Made by a program: the position numbers and the translations under genes. From the NCBI RefSeq assembly GCF_024757985.1, contig NZ_CP103289.1, positions 1,674,001-1,738,000 of the forward strand: a stretch of 64,000 bases of DNA, written 5' to 3'. Under the pieces are notes generated by a model. That model was not told the origin of the DNA and did no database searches. It worked only from the letters and a program-made list of their open reading frames with translations. This DNA is from Cellulomonas sp. NS3. Its GTDB lineage: Bacteria; Actinomycetota; Actinomycetes; Actinomycetales; Cellulomonadaceae. Positions 23,463 to 32,103 of this stretch are shown here, piece after piece; within the stretch, counting starts at the first letter, position 1, and the number at the start of each line of letters is the position of its first letter.

Positions 23463-25898
23463 TCAGTGCGGCGGGTGGATGCTGACGATGCCGGTGCGCA
23501 GCCGCTGCGGCTCGCTCAGGTCGAGGTCGAACCCGGCCGACGGCCGGTTGTCGTACACCGTGCCGGCCCCCGGGTTCGGTCCCGCAGCGAGGTCCCAGAC
23601 CACGGTGCGGAAGGCGTCCGCCCCGCCCGGGCACCCGCTCGTGGCGCGCGTGGTGCACCCGTAGAAGACGAAGCCGTAGCGCCCCGACCGGCCCTGCAGC
23701 GTGCCGGTGCCCTTGGCGGCGACCTTCCCGTCCGGGGTCACGACCAGCCAGTCGACCCCTCGGTCGCCGGCGTCGAACCGGTAGGCGGCGTCGCTCCCCG
23801 CGACCCAGGTCTTCGCCGTCGCCACCGGTCGGGTGTCGTCCGAGTGGTAGTACTGCGCTCGCAGGTGGAACCACACGTCCTCGCGGGACCCCGTGCCGAC
23901 CAGCGAACCCGAGGGTGACGCGATCGAGCCGTCGGTGTTGGCCCAGCCGGCGTCCGGGTCGTACACGACGACCATGACGTCCCCGGTGCCCTGCCCGGCG
24001 TCGTCGTCGGTCACCGCGAGGTCGATCGTGAACATCCCGGCGTGCCGGTAGGTGTGCGTGGCCACGCAGCCCGCCGACCCGGTGGCCGTGACGTCCTCCG
24101 ACGTGCCGTCGTCCCACCGGATGCGGCACGTGTGGGTGTCGTTCGTGCCCGGGTCGGTGATGGGGGCACGCACGGTGACGCTCTCCCCGGCCCGGAACAG
24201 CTGCCAGTCCACCGGGGAGGCCGGCTGCCCCGCCGCAGCGGCCACCGCCGGGGCGGCACCGGCGGCTGCGACGCCGAGCGGCGCGCGCTGACCCGTCGTC
24301 CCGCCGACCGACGGGGCCACGTTGGCCGTGACCACCTGCGCGGAGTCGCTGACCGCGCCGTTCACGCCGTCGTTCGCCGTGAGCGTGAGGCGGAAGGTCC
24401 CGTCGTCGTTGCAGGTGACGGTGGTCCGCAACGACGTGGGTTCGGCGAAGGTGCACGCGCCGCCCGTGTCCACGCCGGACACCGGCTCGCTGCTCCAGCG
24501 CACCCCTGGCGTGCCGCCGTCGTCGCTGGCGAAGCCGGCGATGCTGATCGGCGCCCCCTCGTCGCCGCGGAGGTCCGGCCCGGCCCCGACGACCGGCGGC
24601 TGGTCCGTGCTCCCGCCGGGCTTCTCGCCCGTGTAGTTGAGCAGGGTGCCGTCGTCGCCGCCCAGCCCCTGGTCGGTGCGCAGCCGCAGCACGTACAGCC
24701 CGTGCAGACCCCGGACGGTGCGCTCGCACTCGCATCCCTCGCCGCCGACCGCGTCCCCCGCGTCCACGACGGTCCCGTTCGCCGCGTCGACGAGCTCCCA
24801 GTGGACGGTCGACCCGAGCTTGGCCGAGAGGTCGACGCGCACCCAGTTCTCGGTGCGGTGGGCCCACACCGGGCGGTCGGTCTCGCACGTGAGCTGCGTC
24901 GAGAAGATGTCGCAGCTGTCGTCCTGGTAGTCGACGCACGAGCCGTCGCCGTGGAGCTCACGGATGCCGCAGTTGACCACCTCGCCGATGCGGTCCAGGC
25001 GCTCGATCCCGTTGAGCGGCAGCGGCGTGAAGGGCAGCTCCGCGTTGTCGTCGCTCAGCAGCGACAGCACGTAGTCGTACCCGGCGCGCCCCCCGCTCAC
25101 GTGGCCCGTCGATGTCACGTGCCACTCGTCGTCCTCCCCGCCCAGCTTGGAGAAGCCGATCTTGACGGCGCGCTCGGTCCCGGGCGGGGCCGACGACGTC
25201 ACGCCGTACTTGCGTTCCGCCCGCCGGAGGAGGTCGAGCGCGTACTCCCGGCGGGAGTCCTCGATGAGGTCGTTCGGGTAGGCGAACAGCTTGAAGAGGG
25301 TGACCTGGTCACGGGCGGTGGTGTAGGTGTCGCCGAAGGCACCGCCGTCGTCCGGGTACGTCCCCGTCGTCCCGGCGGCCTCGAGGAAGTTGCGGAACGC
25401 CGTGCAGGGCCGGACGTTGCTGTTGTCGTCGGGGTCGCCGTCGCCGTCCTTGCCGCAGCCCAGGCTGTCCCGCCAGAGCGCGAGGGCGGTCTCGTTGTCG
25501 GACTCGATGATCATCTTCTCGACCTGGGGACGCTCGGCGTCCGTGAGCGCCTGCGGCCGGGCCAGCAGCGCCGCCATGATCGCGGCCTTCACGAGGCTGG
25601 CGGTCTGGTAGCCGGTCGACTCGTCGCTCCAGCACTCCGTCCCGGTGACCCGGTCGTAGAACGCGACGCCGGGCTGGTCGACGAATCCGTTGTGCACCTG
25701 GGACCCCGTGTTGACCGCTGCCCGCACGACGTCGGCCAGGCGACCGGCCAGCTCGGGGTGCTCCTCGGAGGTGCACGTGACGTCCGGCGCCTCGGTGAAC
25801 ACCGCTGCCTGCGCCACGGCCGGTGTGCCGACGATGCCGCCAATGGCCAGCAGCACGGCCGTCAGGACGAGCGCCGTGCGTGGTCCTCGCTGTCTCAT
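23463..25898 (-). CDS. Secreted serine beta-lactamase-fold protein with PKD-like domains
   Basis: An 811-residue exported protein; ATG 25898 gives a clean signal peptide cut near Ala-Gln-Ala (about 32). Residues ~40-285 have the serine penicillin-recognising fold: SxxK at Ser101-Lys104 (ASLVKAAI), SDN at 133-135, and Lys246-Ile-Gly where KTG is usual. The 32-residue spacing of SxxK to SDN matches actinobacterial beta-lactamase-related hydrolases rather than true class A enzymes. Beyond lie a Cys-rich segment, two PKD-like Ig domains (about 440-540 and 575-655; VTATGSAGCVATHTYRHAG) and an unrecognised C-terminal domain. Role in cell-wall or substrate binding is inferred. Confidence 0.75.
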   Translation of the reverse strand: MRQRGPRTALVLTAVLLAIGGIVGTPAVAQAAVFTEAPDVTCTSEEHPELAGRLADVVRAAVNTGSQVHNGFVDQPGVAFYDRVTGTECWSDESTGYQTASLVKAAIMAALLARPQALTDAERPQVEKMIIESDNETALALWRDSLGCGKDGDGDPDDNSNVRPCTAFRNFLEAAGTTGTYPDDGGAFGDTYTTARDQVTLFKLFAYPNDLIEDSRREYALDLLRRAERKYGVTSSAPPGTERAVKIGFSKLGGEDDEWHVTSTGHVSGGRAGYDYVLSLLSDDNAELPFTPLPLNGIERLDRIGEVVNCGIRELHGDGSCVDYQDDSCDIFSTQLTCETDRPVWAHRTENWVRVDLSAKLGSTVHWELVDAANGTVVDAGDAVGGEGCECERTVRGLHGLYVLRLRTDQGLGGDDGTLLNYTGEKPGGSTDQPPVVGAGPDLRGDEGAPISIAGFASDDGGTPGVRWSSEPVSGVDTGGACTFAEPTSLRTTVTCNDDGTFRLTLTANDGVNGAVSDSAQVVTANVAPSVGGTTGQRAPLGVAAAGAAPAVAAAAGQPASPVDWQLFRAGESVTVRAPITDPGTNDTHTCRIRWDDGTSEDVTATGSAGCVATHTYRHAGMFTIDLAVTDDDAGQGTGDVMVVVYDPDAGWANTDGSIASPSGSLVGTGSREDVWFHLRAQYYHSDDTRPVATAKTWVAGSDAAYRFDAGDRGVDWLVVTPDGKVAAKGTGTLQGRSGRYGFVFYGCTTRATSGCPGGADAFRTVVWDLAAGPNPGAGTVYDNRPSAGFDLDLSEPQRLRTGIVSIHPPH

Positions 25899-25950
25899 GA
25901 TCCCCCCCGTCGCGACGGGTGAGCGCCCGTCCGTCACTCACGCCCCCTGC

Positions 25951-25964
25951 GTGACGCGGGTCAC
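25951..25964. promoter_or_regulatory. Palindrome upstream of the beta-lactamase-fold gene
   Basis: GTGAC-GCGG-GTCAC, a palindrome with 5-base arms, lies about 53 bases upstream of the start codon. On the minus strand TAGTGT (25969-25964) could be a -10 element next to it. It is a candidate operator; the regulator is unknown. Confidence 0.4.
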
Positions 25965-26034
25965 ACTAGCGGCAGAATCGGACATTTCGCCAGGACGAGC
26001 CGCGCCCGGCCGCCACCCTCGCCGGTCGGCGTGC

Positions 26035-26061
26035 CCGGGCCCCTCCGTGCGTCGGGCCCGG
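26035..26061 (-). terminator. Hairpin after the xylanase gene
   Basis: Perfect 8-base stem CCGGGCCC / GGGCCCGG with an 11-base loop, starting 14 bases after the xylanase stop on the minus strand. Fits a GC-rich terminator without a T-tract. Confidence 0.5.
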
Positions 26062-26074
26062 CCGGTCCGCCTGC

Positions 26075-27787
26075 TCAGTCCAGCCGCGCCGGGTCGACCA
26101 GACCCCAGTACGCGGGCTTGGCCTGCAGGTCACCGTCGAAGAGCAGCGGCGCCTCGTACGGGCGCTCGGTCGGCCAGGCGCGCAGCCAGCTCCGCGCGTC
26201 GTAGAGCCCCCACACGCTCAGCGACGAGACGGCGCCGGGGTGCCGGCGGAACGCGGCGAGGAGGTCCTGGTAGTACAGGCCCTGCTCGTCGAGGCGCTCG
26301 CGCGGGGTGTGGTCGAGGGCCTCGTCGGGCGACTCCGCGATCGCGACGTCGAGCTCCGTGACGGCCTGCCGGACGCCGAGGTCCGCGAACGTCGCGATCG
26401 TGTCCTCGATCCGCGAGACCGGGACGCCCAGGTTCACGTGCATCTGGTGGCCGACCCCGTCGACCGGCACGCCCTCGTCGAGCAGCCGGCGCACCACGTC
26501 CGCCGCGGCGCGCCGCTTCGCCGCGCCCTCGGTGCCGTAGTCGTTGAGGTACAGCACCGTGTCGGGGCCGAAGGCCTCGCGCGCGATCCGGAACGCGTGC
26601 GCGACGTACTCCGGGCCGAGCACCGCGTACCACTGGTTGCGGCGCAGGCCGTCGTCCTCCTCGGGGTCGATCGCCTCGTTGACGACGTCCCACGTGCGGA
26701 CCGGGTTCGCGTCGCCGTAGCGCTCCTGGAGGTGGTCCGCGACCGCCCGCACGTGCGCCTCGAGCCGCGCGAGCAGCAGCGCCTGGTCCTCTGCGCTCGG
26801 GCCGAGCTCCCGGCCGTCGGCCGCCCGGAAGAACCAGTCGGGGGTCGAGCGGTGCCACACGAGGGTGTGGCCGTGCACGGCGAGCCCGTGCTCGACGGCG
26901 AAGTCGAGCACCTGGTCGGCCTGCTCGAACGTGAACTCGCCCTCGTGGGGCTGCAGGCTCGTGGGCTTGAGCGCGTTCTCGGGCGTGATCGTCGAGAAGT
27001 GGCGGGTCAGGAGCTCCGCGGGTGCGCCCTCGAGGTCCTGGCGCCCGACGGCGGTGCCGACCGGGAAGTCGGCGGCGAGGGCGTCGCGCAGCGCGGGGAT
27101 GTCGGTCTGCACCGGGGGCGCCTCCTTGGTCACGGTGACGTCGTCCACGAGCAGGTCGGCGAGCGTCCCCGTCGACTCGACGTAGAGCTCGGGGTGCTGC
27201 GAGCCCTCGGGCAGCGTGTACGCGGTGCGCAGCTCGACCCAGGCGTCGGTGCCCACGGGGGTGTGCACGAGGTGGTCGTAGACGCGCTCACCGTCGGCGT
27301 CGCGCCGGACGGTGAGCTGGAGCTCGTCGGCCTCGCCACCGGCGGCGACCGCCCGGTCACCGGTGTCGCCGGTCTCGTCGCCACCGGCGTCCGCCGCTGC
27401 CGGCTCGGTCCCCGCCGCGCCTGGCGCCAGGCGCACCCACACCGACAGCGTGTGCTCCGTGCCGGGGGTGACGACGCCCTGGAGGTCGAGCAGCGCGCCG
27501 TTCCACGCCTCGGTCCGTCCGCTCACGAGCAGGCTCGACGCGCCGCTGCGGGCGTCACCCTCGCGGGTCGTGACCTCGGCGGTCCCGAGCCCCTCCCAGC
27601 CGTCGGTGCCGTCCTCGAACTCGCTCGACAGGACGGTGCTCACGCGCTCGGGCGCGGCGGCGGTGCTGGCGGGTGCCGCGGCGGTGGGCTCGGGCTCCTG
27701 GCTCGGCGAGAGCGGCCCGGCGAGCAGGACCACGACGAGGACGAGGGCGCCGGCCGCGAGGATCAGCGCAGGGATGAGGCGTCGCAC
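26075..27787 (-). CDS. GH10 endo-1,4-beta-xylanase with CBM22-like module
   Basis: A 570-residue xylanase that cuts the beta-1,4 xylan backbone. An N-terminal hydrophobic segment (about 4-25) exports or anchors it. Residues ~55-220 are a CBM22-like xylan-binding module (EFEDGTDGWEG; LLVSGRTEAWNG) carrying a ~30-residue acidic Ala/Gly insertion (about 122-155). The GH10 barrel (about 230-570) has acid/base Glu371 in TWDVVNEAI and nucleophile Glu478 in VTELDVAI; GHTLVWH is also conserved. I chose GTG 27787 because GGGGGAG lies 10 bases upstream. A large hairpin lies before it. Confidence 0.93.
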   Translation of the reverse strand: MRRLIPALILAAGALVLVVVLLAGPLSPSQEPEPTAAAPASTAAAPERVSTVLSSEFEDGTDGWEGLGTAEVTTREGDARSGASSLLVSGRTEAWNGALLDLQGVVTPGTEHTLSVWVRLAPGAAGTEPAAADAGGDETGDTGDRAVAAGGEADELQLTVRRDADGERVYDHLVHTPVGTDAWVELRTAYTLPEGSQHPELYVESTGTLADLLVDDVTVTKEAPPVQTDIPALRDALAADFPVGTAVGRQDLEGAPAELLTRHFSTITPENALKPTSLQPHEGEFTFEQADQVLDFAVEHGLAVHGHTLVWHRSTPDWFFRAADGRELGPSAEDQALLLARLEAHVRAVADHLQERYGDANPVRTWDVVNEAIDPEEDDGLRRNQWYAVLGPEYVAHAFRIAREAFGPDTVLYLNDYGTEGAAKRRAAADVVRRLLDEGVPVDGVGHQMHVNLGVPVSRIEDTIATFADLGVRQAVTELDVAIAESPDEALDHTPRERLDEQGLYYQDLLAAFRRHPGAVSSLSVWGLYDARSWLRAWPTERPYEAPLLFDGDLQAKPAYWGLVDPARLD

Positions 27788-27841
27788 GACGGCGCAGCTC
27801 CCCCCGGTCGGTGGCACGTCGGTGACCCCACCGTAGGCAGA

Positions 27842-27915
27842 CGGACGCCACCCGGAGCAAGTGCGTCACGGCGCCCGAGCGGGCACCGTGACGCACCGCA
27901 CACGGGTGGCGTCCG
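27842..27915. repeat. Nested long inverted repeat between MFS and xylanase genes
   Basis: The outer arms 27842-27854 and 27903-27915 are a perfect 13-base inverted repeat. The inner arms 27861-27877 and 27880-27896 pair over 16 of 17 positions with almost no loop. Together they can form a two-tier hairpin of about 30 pairs. It starts 17 bases after the MFS stop, so it may terminate that transcript; it also sits just upstream of a possible xylanase -10 (TACGGT at 27835-27830). Confidence 0.75.
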
Positions 27916-27932
27916 CTACGTCCTGGTCTGGG

Positions 27933-29471
27933 TCAGTGCACCCCGGCGGGCGCCGACCCGGCGTCCACCGCTCCCCGCTCGGCCTTCGGCACGCGCACCG
28001 CGAACGCCGCGGGGATCGCGAGCACCGAGATCACCGCACCGACCAGGAACGCGGCGTGCACGCCGCCCGCCATCGACGTGACGGGACCGGCGCCGGTCTC
28101 GGTGAGCGTGGCCGCCCGCGCGGTGAGCACGGTGACGAACAGCGCCGTCCCCGCGGCGCCCGCGACCTGCTGGACGGTGCCGACCATCGCGCTGCCGTGC
28201 GAGTACAGGTTCGGCGTGAGCGAGCCGAGCGACGCGGTGAACAGCGGCGTGAACATGAGCGCGAGCCCGACGCTGAGCACGACGTGCCCTGTGAGCAGCA
28301 GCCACGGCGAGCTCTGCTCCCCGAGCGTGGCGAGCAGCCATGCCGCGACGCTGACGATCGTCGCCCCCGGCACGAGCAGCACGCGCGGCCCGAACCGGTC
28401 GTACGCGCGGCCCACCGACGGCGCCAGGAAGCCCATGAGCAGCCCGCCCGGCAGCATGAGCAGGCCGGTCTGCAGCGCCTCGAGCCCAAGCACCTGCTGG
28501 GCGTAGAGCGGCAGCAGGATGATCGTGCCGAACAGCGACATCATGCTGATCGCCATGAGCACGATCGCCACCGTGAACACCGGGGAGCGGAAGGTGCGCA
28601 GGTCGAGCAGCGCCGCGTCGGTCCGCTGCAGCACGAGCTGGCGTGCGACGAACAGCCCGAGGGTAACGAGCCCGACACCGAGCGCGGTCCACGCCGCGCT
28701 CGCCCCGCCGCCCGCGGCCGACTCCCCGACACGGCTGAGGCCGTACACGATCCCACCGAACGCGAGCGCCGAGAGGACGACCGAGACGACGTCGACGCGG
28801 GCCTCGCGCGGCGTCGTGAGGTTGACGAGGCGGGCGGCACCGAGCGCGAGCGCGCCCACGGCGATCGGGAGCACGAGCCCGAACAGCCAGCGCCAGTCGA
28901 GCACGCTGAGCACGAAGCCGGAGATCGTCGGGCCGAGCGCCGGCGCGACCGAGATCACGACGGAGATGTTGCCCATCGTCCGACCGCGGCTCGCGGGCGG
29001 GGTCACGGTCATCACCGTCGTCATGAGCAGCGGCATCATGATCGCCGTGCCGCTCGCCTGGACGACCCGGCCGAGCAGGAGCACCTCGAACCCGGGCGCG
29101 AGCGCGCAGACCAGCGTCCCGACGCTGAACAGGCCCATCGCCGCGAGGAACGCCGCGCGCGTCGTCGTGCGCTGCAGCACGAAGCCCGTGACCGGGATGA
29201 CCACGGCCATCGTCAGCATGAACGCGGTCGTGACCCACTGGGCCGCGCTCGCGGTGATGCTGAGGTCCTCCATGAGCCGCGGGAGGGCGACCCCCATGAC
29301 GGTCTCGTTGAGGATGACGACGAACGCGGACACGAGGAGCAGCGAGACGGCCGTGCGGTCGCGGGCCGTCATGCGGTCGGGGGAGTGGTCCGGCGCGTGG
29401 CCGGACGGGAGGTCGGTCCCGGTGGCGCCCGGTGGGGTGCTCGGGGCCGGTTCGGTCCGGGTCTGGGTCAC
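27933..29471 (-). CDS. DHA2-type MFS drug exporter (EmrB/QacA family)
   Basis: A 512-residue proton-driven exporter with about 14 helices. Family motifs include the start LLVSAFVVILNETVMGVALP, motif C-like GPTISGFVLSVLDWRWLFG, and a motif-A loop. It probably expels drugs or toxic metabolites. GTG 29471 overlaps no other gene. It is divergent from the YCII/ECF sigma pair across a 235-base gap, so a shared regulatory region is possible. Confidence 0.9.
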   Translation of the reverse strand: MTQTRTEPAPSTPPGATGTDLPSGHAPDHSPDRMTARDRTAVSLLLVSAFVVILNETVMGVALPRLMEDLSITASAAQWVTTAFMLTMAVVIPVTGFVLQRTTTRAAFLAAMGLFSVGTLVCALAPGFEVLLLGRVVQASGTAIMMPLLMTTVMTVTPPASRGRTMGNISVVISVAPALGPTISGFVLSVLDWRWLFGLVLPIAVGALALGAARLVNLTTPREARVDVVSVVLSALAFGGIVYGLSRVGESAAGGGASAAWTALGVGLVTLGLFVARQLVLQRTDAALLDLRTFRSPVFTVAIVLMAISMMSLFGTIILLPLYAQQVLGLEALQTGLLMLPGGLLMGFLAPSVGRAYDRFGPRVLLVPGATIVSVAAWLLATLGEQSSPWLLLTGHVVLSVGLALMFTPLFTASLGSLTPNLYSHGSAMVGTVQQVAGAAGTALFVTVLTARAATLTETGAGPVTSMAGGVHAAFLVGAVISVLAIPAAFAVRVPKAERGAVDAGSAPAGVH

Positions 29472-29625
29472 AAGTCACACCTGTCGGTCGGGAGGAACGG
29501 GGCTGCGCGGCGTCGCGCGGTGCACGTCGCGCCGGTGGTGCGGCGCGGGCGGGGAGCCACCAGTGTGCTGGTCCCCACCGACACCGGTCGACCTGTTTGC
29601 GGGCGAGAACTCATCGGTCGCTGCA

Positions 29626-29652
29626 CGTCGATCTCGTGGGCGGCCGTTCGTG
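29626..29652 (+). promoter_or_regulatory. Possible ECF42-type promoter of the YCII/sigma operon
   Basis: CGTCGA at 29626-29631 and CGTG at 29649-29652 are separated by 17 bases, 55 bases before the YCII start. This is one mismatch from the TGTCGA -35 element described for ECF42 sigma factors, with a CG-type -10. It would make the operon self-activating. The match is short, so it is only suggestive. Confidence 0.35.
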
Positions 29653-29706
29653 TAAAAGGTGAGAGGCCGGCGCAGGGTCGGCCGAGATCCCCAAGGAGGG
29701 GTTCCC

Positions 29707-30060
29707 ATGACGCAGTACCTCCTCAGCGTGATGCAGCCCGACGGCCCGGCGCCCGAGCCGGAGGCGCTCGCGCCGATCATGGCGGCGGTCGAGGAGCTCG
29801 ACGCCGAGCTGCGCGCCGCCGGCGTCTGGCTGTTCACGGGCGGCCTGCACGACGCGAGCACCGCGACGGTCCTGCGCGCGAAGGACGACGAGGTGCTCGT
29901 GACCGACGGCCCGTACCTCGAGGGCAAGGAGCACCTCGGGGGCCTCACGGTCATCGACGTCCCGGACCTCGACGTGGCGCTCGACTGGGGTCGTCGCATG
30001 GCGCAGGCGACAACGCTCCCCGTGGAGGTCCGCCCTTTCCAGTTCGCGCAGGGGCGCTGA
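29707..30060 (+). CDS. YCII/DGPF-family protein
   Basis: A 117-residue protein of the YCII-related (DGPF) family, a dimeric ferredoxin-like fold. The family motif reads [13 protein letters not shown] near residues 74-86, and the start [14 protein letters not shown] is typical. ATG 29707 has a strong AAGGAGG site. These proteins occur next to ECF42 sigma factors in many actinobacteria, as here with a 7-base gap. Their biochemical role is not known; a sensing or small enzyme partner of the sigma factor is inferred. Confidence 0.9.
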   Translation: MTQYLLSVMQPDGPAPEPEALAPIMAAVEELDAELRAAGVWLFTGGLHDASTATVLRAKDDEVLVTDGPYLEGKEHLGGLTVIDVPDLDVALDWGRRMAQATTLPVEVRPFQFAQGR

Positions 30061-30067
30061 CCGTCGC

Positions 30068-31285
30068 ATGACCACGATCGGCCTCGCGGACGTCGAGCGC
30101 GTGTTCCGTGAGGAGCACGGGCGGGCCGTGGCGGTCCTGACCCGCGTCCTCGGCGACCTGGACCTCGCCGAGGACGCGGTGCAGGACGCGTTCGCCGCGG
30201 CCGTCGAGCGCTGGCCCGCGACCGGGCTGCCGCCGAGCCCGGCGGGCTGGATCCTCACGACCGCCCGCCGCAGGGCGATCGACCGGATCCGGCGCGAGTC
30301 CAGCCGTGCGGACCGCCACGCGCAGGCCGCGCTCCTGCACGCCCCGCCCGAGCCCGTCGAGGAGGGCCCCGTGCACGACGACCGGCTCCGCCTGGTGTTC
30401 ACCTGTTGCCACCCTGCGCTCTCCCCGGCGGCGCGCGTCGCGCTCACGCTGCGGATGGTCGGCGGGCTCACGACCACCGAGATCGCCCGTGCGTTCCTCG
30501 TCGAGGAGCCGACGATGGCGCAGCGGCTCGTGCGCGCGAAGGGCAAGATCCGCGACGCCCGCATCCCGTACCGGGTCCCGGACGACGCCGAGCTGCCCGA
30601 CCGGCTCCGTGCGGTGCTCGCGGTCGTGTACCTCGTGTTCACCGAGGGGCACACCGCGAGCGCGGGCGACGCGCTCGTGCGTGCCGACCTGTGCGCGGAG
30701 GCGGTCCGGCTCGCACGGCTGCTCGCCGAGCTCATGCCCGACGAGGAGGAGGTCGCGGGCCTGCTCGCGCTGCTCCTGCTCGTCGACTCCCGCCGAGCCG
30801 CCCGGACCGCGCCCGACGGCGCGCTCGTGCCCCTCGCGGAGCAGGACCGGAGCCGGTGGGACCGCGCGCTCGTCGCCGAGGGGCAGGACCTCGTCCGGTG
30901 GTGCCTGCGCCGCGGGCGACCGGGGCCGTACCAGGTGCAGGCGGCGATCCAGGCGGTGCACGCCGACGCCCCGGACGTCGCCTCGACCGACTGGGCGCAG
31001 GTGCTCGCGCTCTACGACCACCTGCTGACCCTCACCGGATCACCGGTCGTCGCGCTCAACCGGGCGGTCGCGGTCGCGGAGGTCGAGGGTCCCGAGGTGG
31101 CGCTCGCGGCCGTCGACCCGCTGGGCCTCACGACGTTCCACGTCTTCCACGCGGTGCGCGCCGACCTGCTGCGCCGGCTCGGCCGCCGGGGCGACGCGGT
31201 GGCGGCGTACGACGAGGCGCTCGCCCGGTGCGCCAACGCGGCCGAGCGGGCGTTCCTCGAGCGGCGCCGGAGCGAGCTCGTCTGA
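30068..31285 (+). CDS. ECF sigma factor, ECF42-like with long C-terminal extension
   Basis: A 405-residue sigma factor. Region 2 is at about 8-75 ([36 protein letters not shown]), region 4 at about 125-170 ([20 protein letters not shown]). The remaining ~230 residues form the SigJ/ECF42-type extension with helical, TPR-like repeats ([20 protein letters not shown]-like sequence; [35 protein letters not shown]). No anti-sigma gene is adjacent, as expected for ECF42, where the extension takes part in control. It follows the YCII gene in one operon. Confidence 0.9.
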   Translation: MTTIGLADVERVFREEHGRAVAVLTRVLGDLDLAEDAVQDAFAAAVERWPATGLPPSPAGWILTTARRRAIDRIRRESSRADRHAQAALLHAPPEPVEEGPVHDDRLRLVFTCCHPALSPAARVALTLRMVGGLTTTEIARAFLVEEPTMAQRLVRAKGKIRDARIPYRVPDDAELPDRLRAVLAVVYLVFTEGHTASAGDALVRADLCAEAVRLARLLAELMPDEEEVAGLLALLLLVDSRRAARTAPDGALVPLAEQDRSRWDRALVAEGQDLVRWCLRRGRPGPYQVQAAIQAVHADAPDVASTDWAQVLALYDHLLTLTGSPVVALNRAVAVAEVEGPEVALAAVDPLGLTTFHVFHAVRADLLRRLGRRGDAVAAYDEALARCANAAERAFLERRRSELV

Positions 31286-31428
31286 GCGCGTCGCCGCGGG
31301 GACCGCGCGGGCACCGTGGTGACCGGGGAAAGAGGCGGTCGGCGGACCGAGCCGGGCACCGATGAGTTCCGCGCGCCTGCCCGGTCTCCCCGGTGTCCGC
31401 CGCCCGAGCCCCGAGAAGGCAGGTCCCC

Positions 31429-32091
31429 GTGCCGCTGCTGCGTGTCCACAACCTCGCGATGTCGCTCGACGGCTACGTCGCCGGCCCGCACCAGGGCCTG
31501 GAGCACCCGCTCGGTGTCGGCGGCGAGCGCCTGCACGACTGGCAGTTCGCGACCCCCTCGTTCCACGGCGGCGAGGGGCGGGACGGCGACACCGCGGGCG
31601 AGCGGGGCGTCGACGACGGCTTCGTGCGGCGCGGCGAGACGGGGATCGGCGCCACGCTCATGGGCCGGAACATGTTCGGACCGGTGCGCGGGCCGTGGCC
31701 CGACGAGTCCTGGCGCGGCTGGTGGGGGCCGAACCCGCCCTTCCACCACCCGGTGGTCGTCCTGACGCACCACCCGCGCCCCGCGCTGACGATGGAGGGC
31801 GGGACGACGTTCCACTTCGTCGACGACCCGGAGCTCGCCCTGGAGCGGGCGTTCGAGGCGGCGGACGGCCGGGACGTGCGGCTCGGCGGCGGCGCGCGGA
31901 CCGTCCGGCTGTACCTGCGCGCCGGCCGGGTCGACGAGCTGCACCTCGTGGTCGTCCCCGTCTTCCTCGGGGCGGGCGAGCGGCTGTTCGACGACCTCGA
32001 CGGCGGCCCGACGGGCTTCACGTGCACCGAGCTCGTGAGCTCACCGGCGGTGACGCACGTGCAGCTCGTCCGGACGGGGCAGGACGGGTGA
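31429..32091 (+). CDS. Dihydrofolate reductase-like (RibD C-terminal domain) protein
   Basis: A 220-residue NAD(P)H-dependent reductase-fold protein of the YwjB/YyaP group, related to the RibD C-terminal domain and DHFR. Features: LRVHNLAMSLDGYVAGP at the start, TLMGRNMFGPVRGPW in the middle, and the nucleotide-binding VRLGGGARTVRLYLRAGRVDELHLVVVP. The substrate is unknown. I chose GTG 31429, which has AGAAGG upstream; another GTG at 31393 lacks a site. Shares a strand with the sigma factor but with a 143-base gap. Confidence 0.85.
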   Translation: MPLLRVHNLAMSLDGYVAGPHQGLEHPLGVGGERLHDWQFATPSFHGGEGRDGDTAGERGVDDGFVRRGETGIGATLMGRNMFGPVRGPWPDESWRGWWGPNPPFHHPVVVLTHHPRPALTMEGGTTFHFVDDPELALERAFEAADGRDVRLGGGARTVRLYLRAGRVDELHLVVVPVFLGAGERLFDDLDGGPTGFTCTELVSSPAVTHVQLVRTGQDG

Positions 32092-32103
32092 CCCGGGCGG
32101 GTC

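Noticed and set aside
23463-25898. Antibiotic-resistance beta-lactamase
   Set aside because: The SxxK-SDN spacing is about 32, not about 60, the KTG motif is KIG, and class A hallmarks such as the Glu166 loop are not visible. A related serine hydrolase is more likely.
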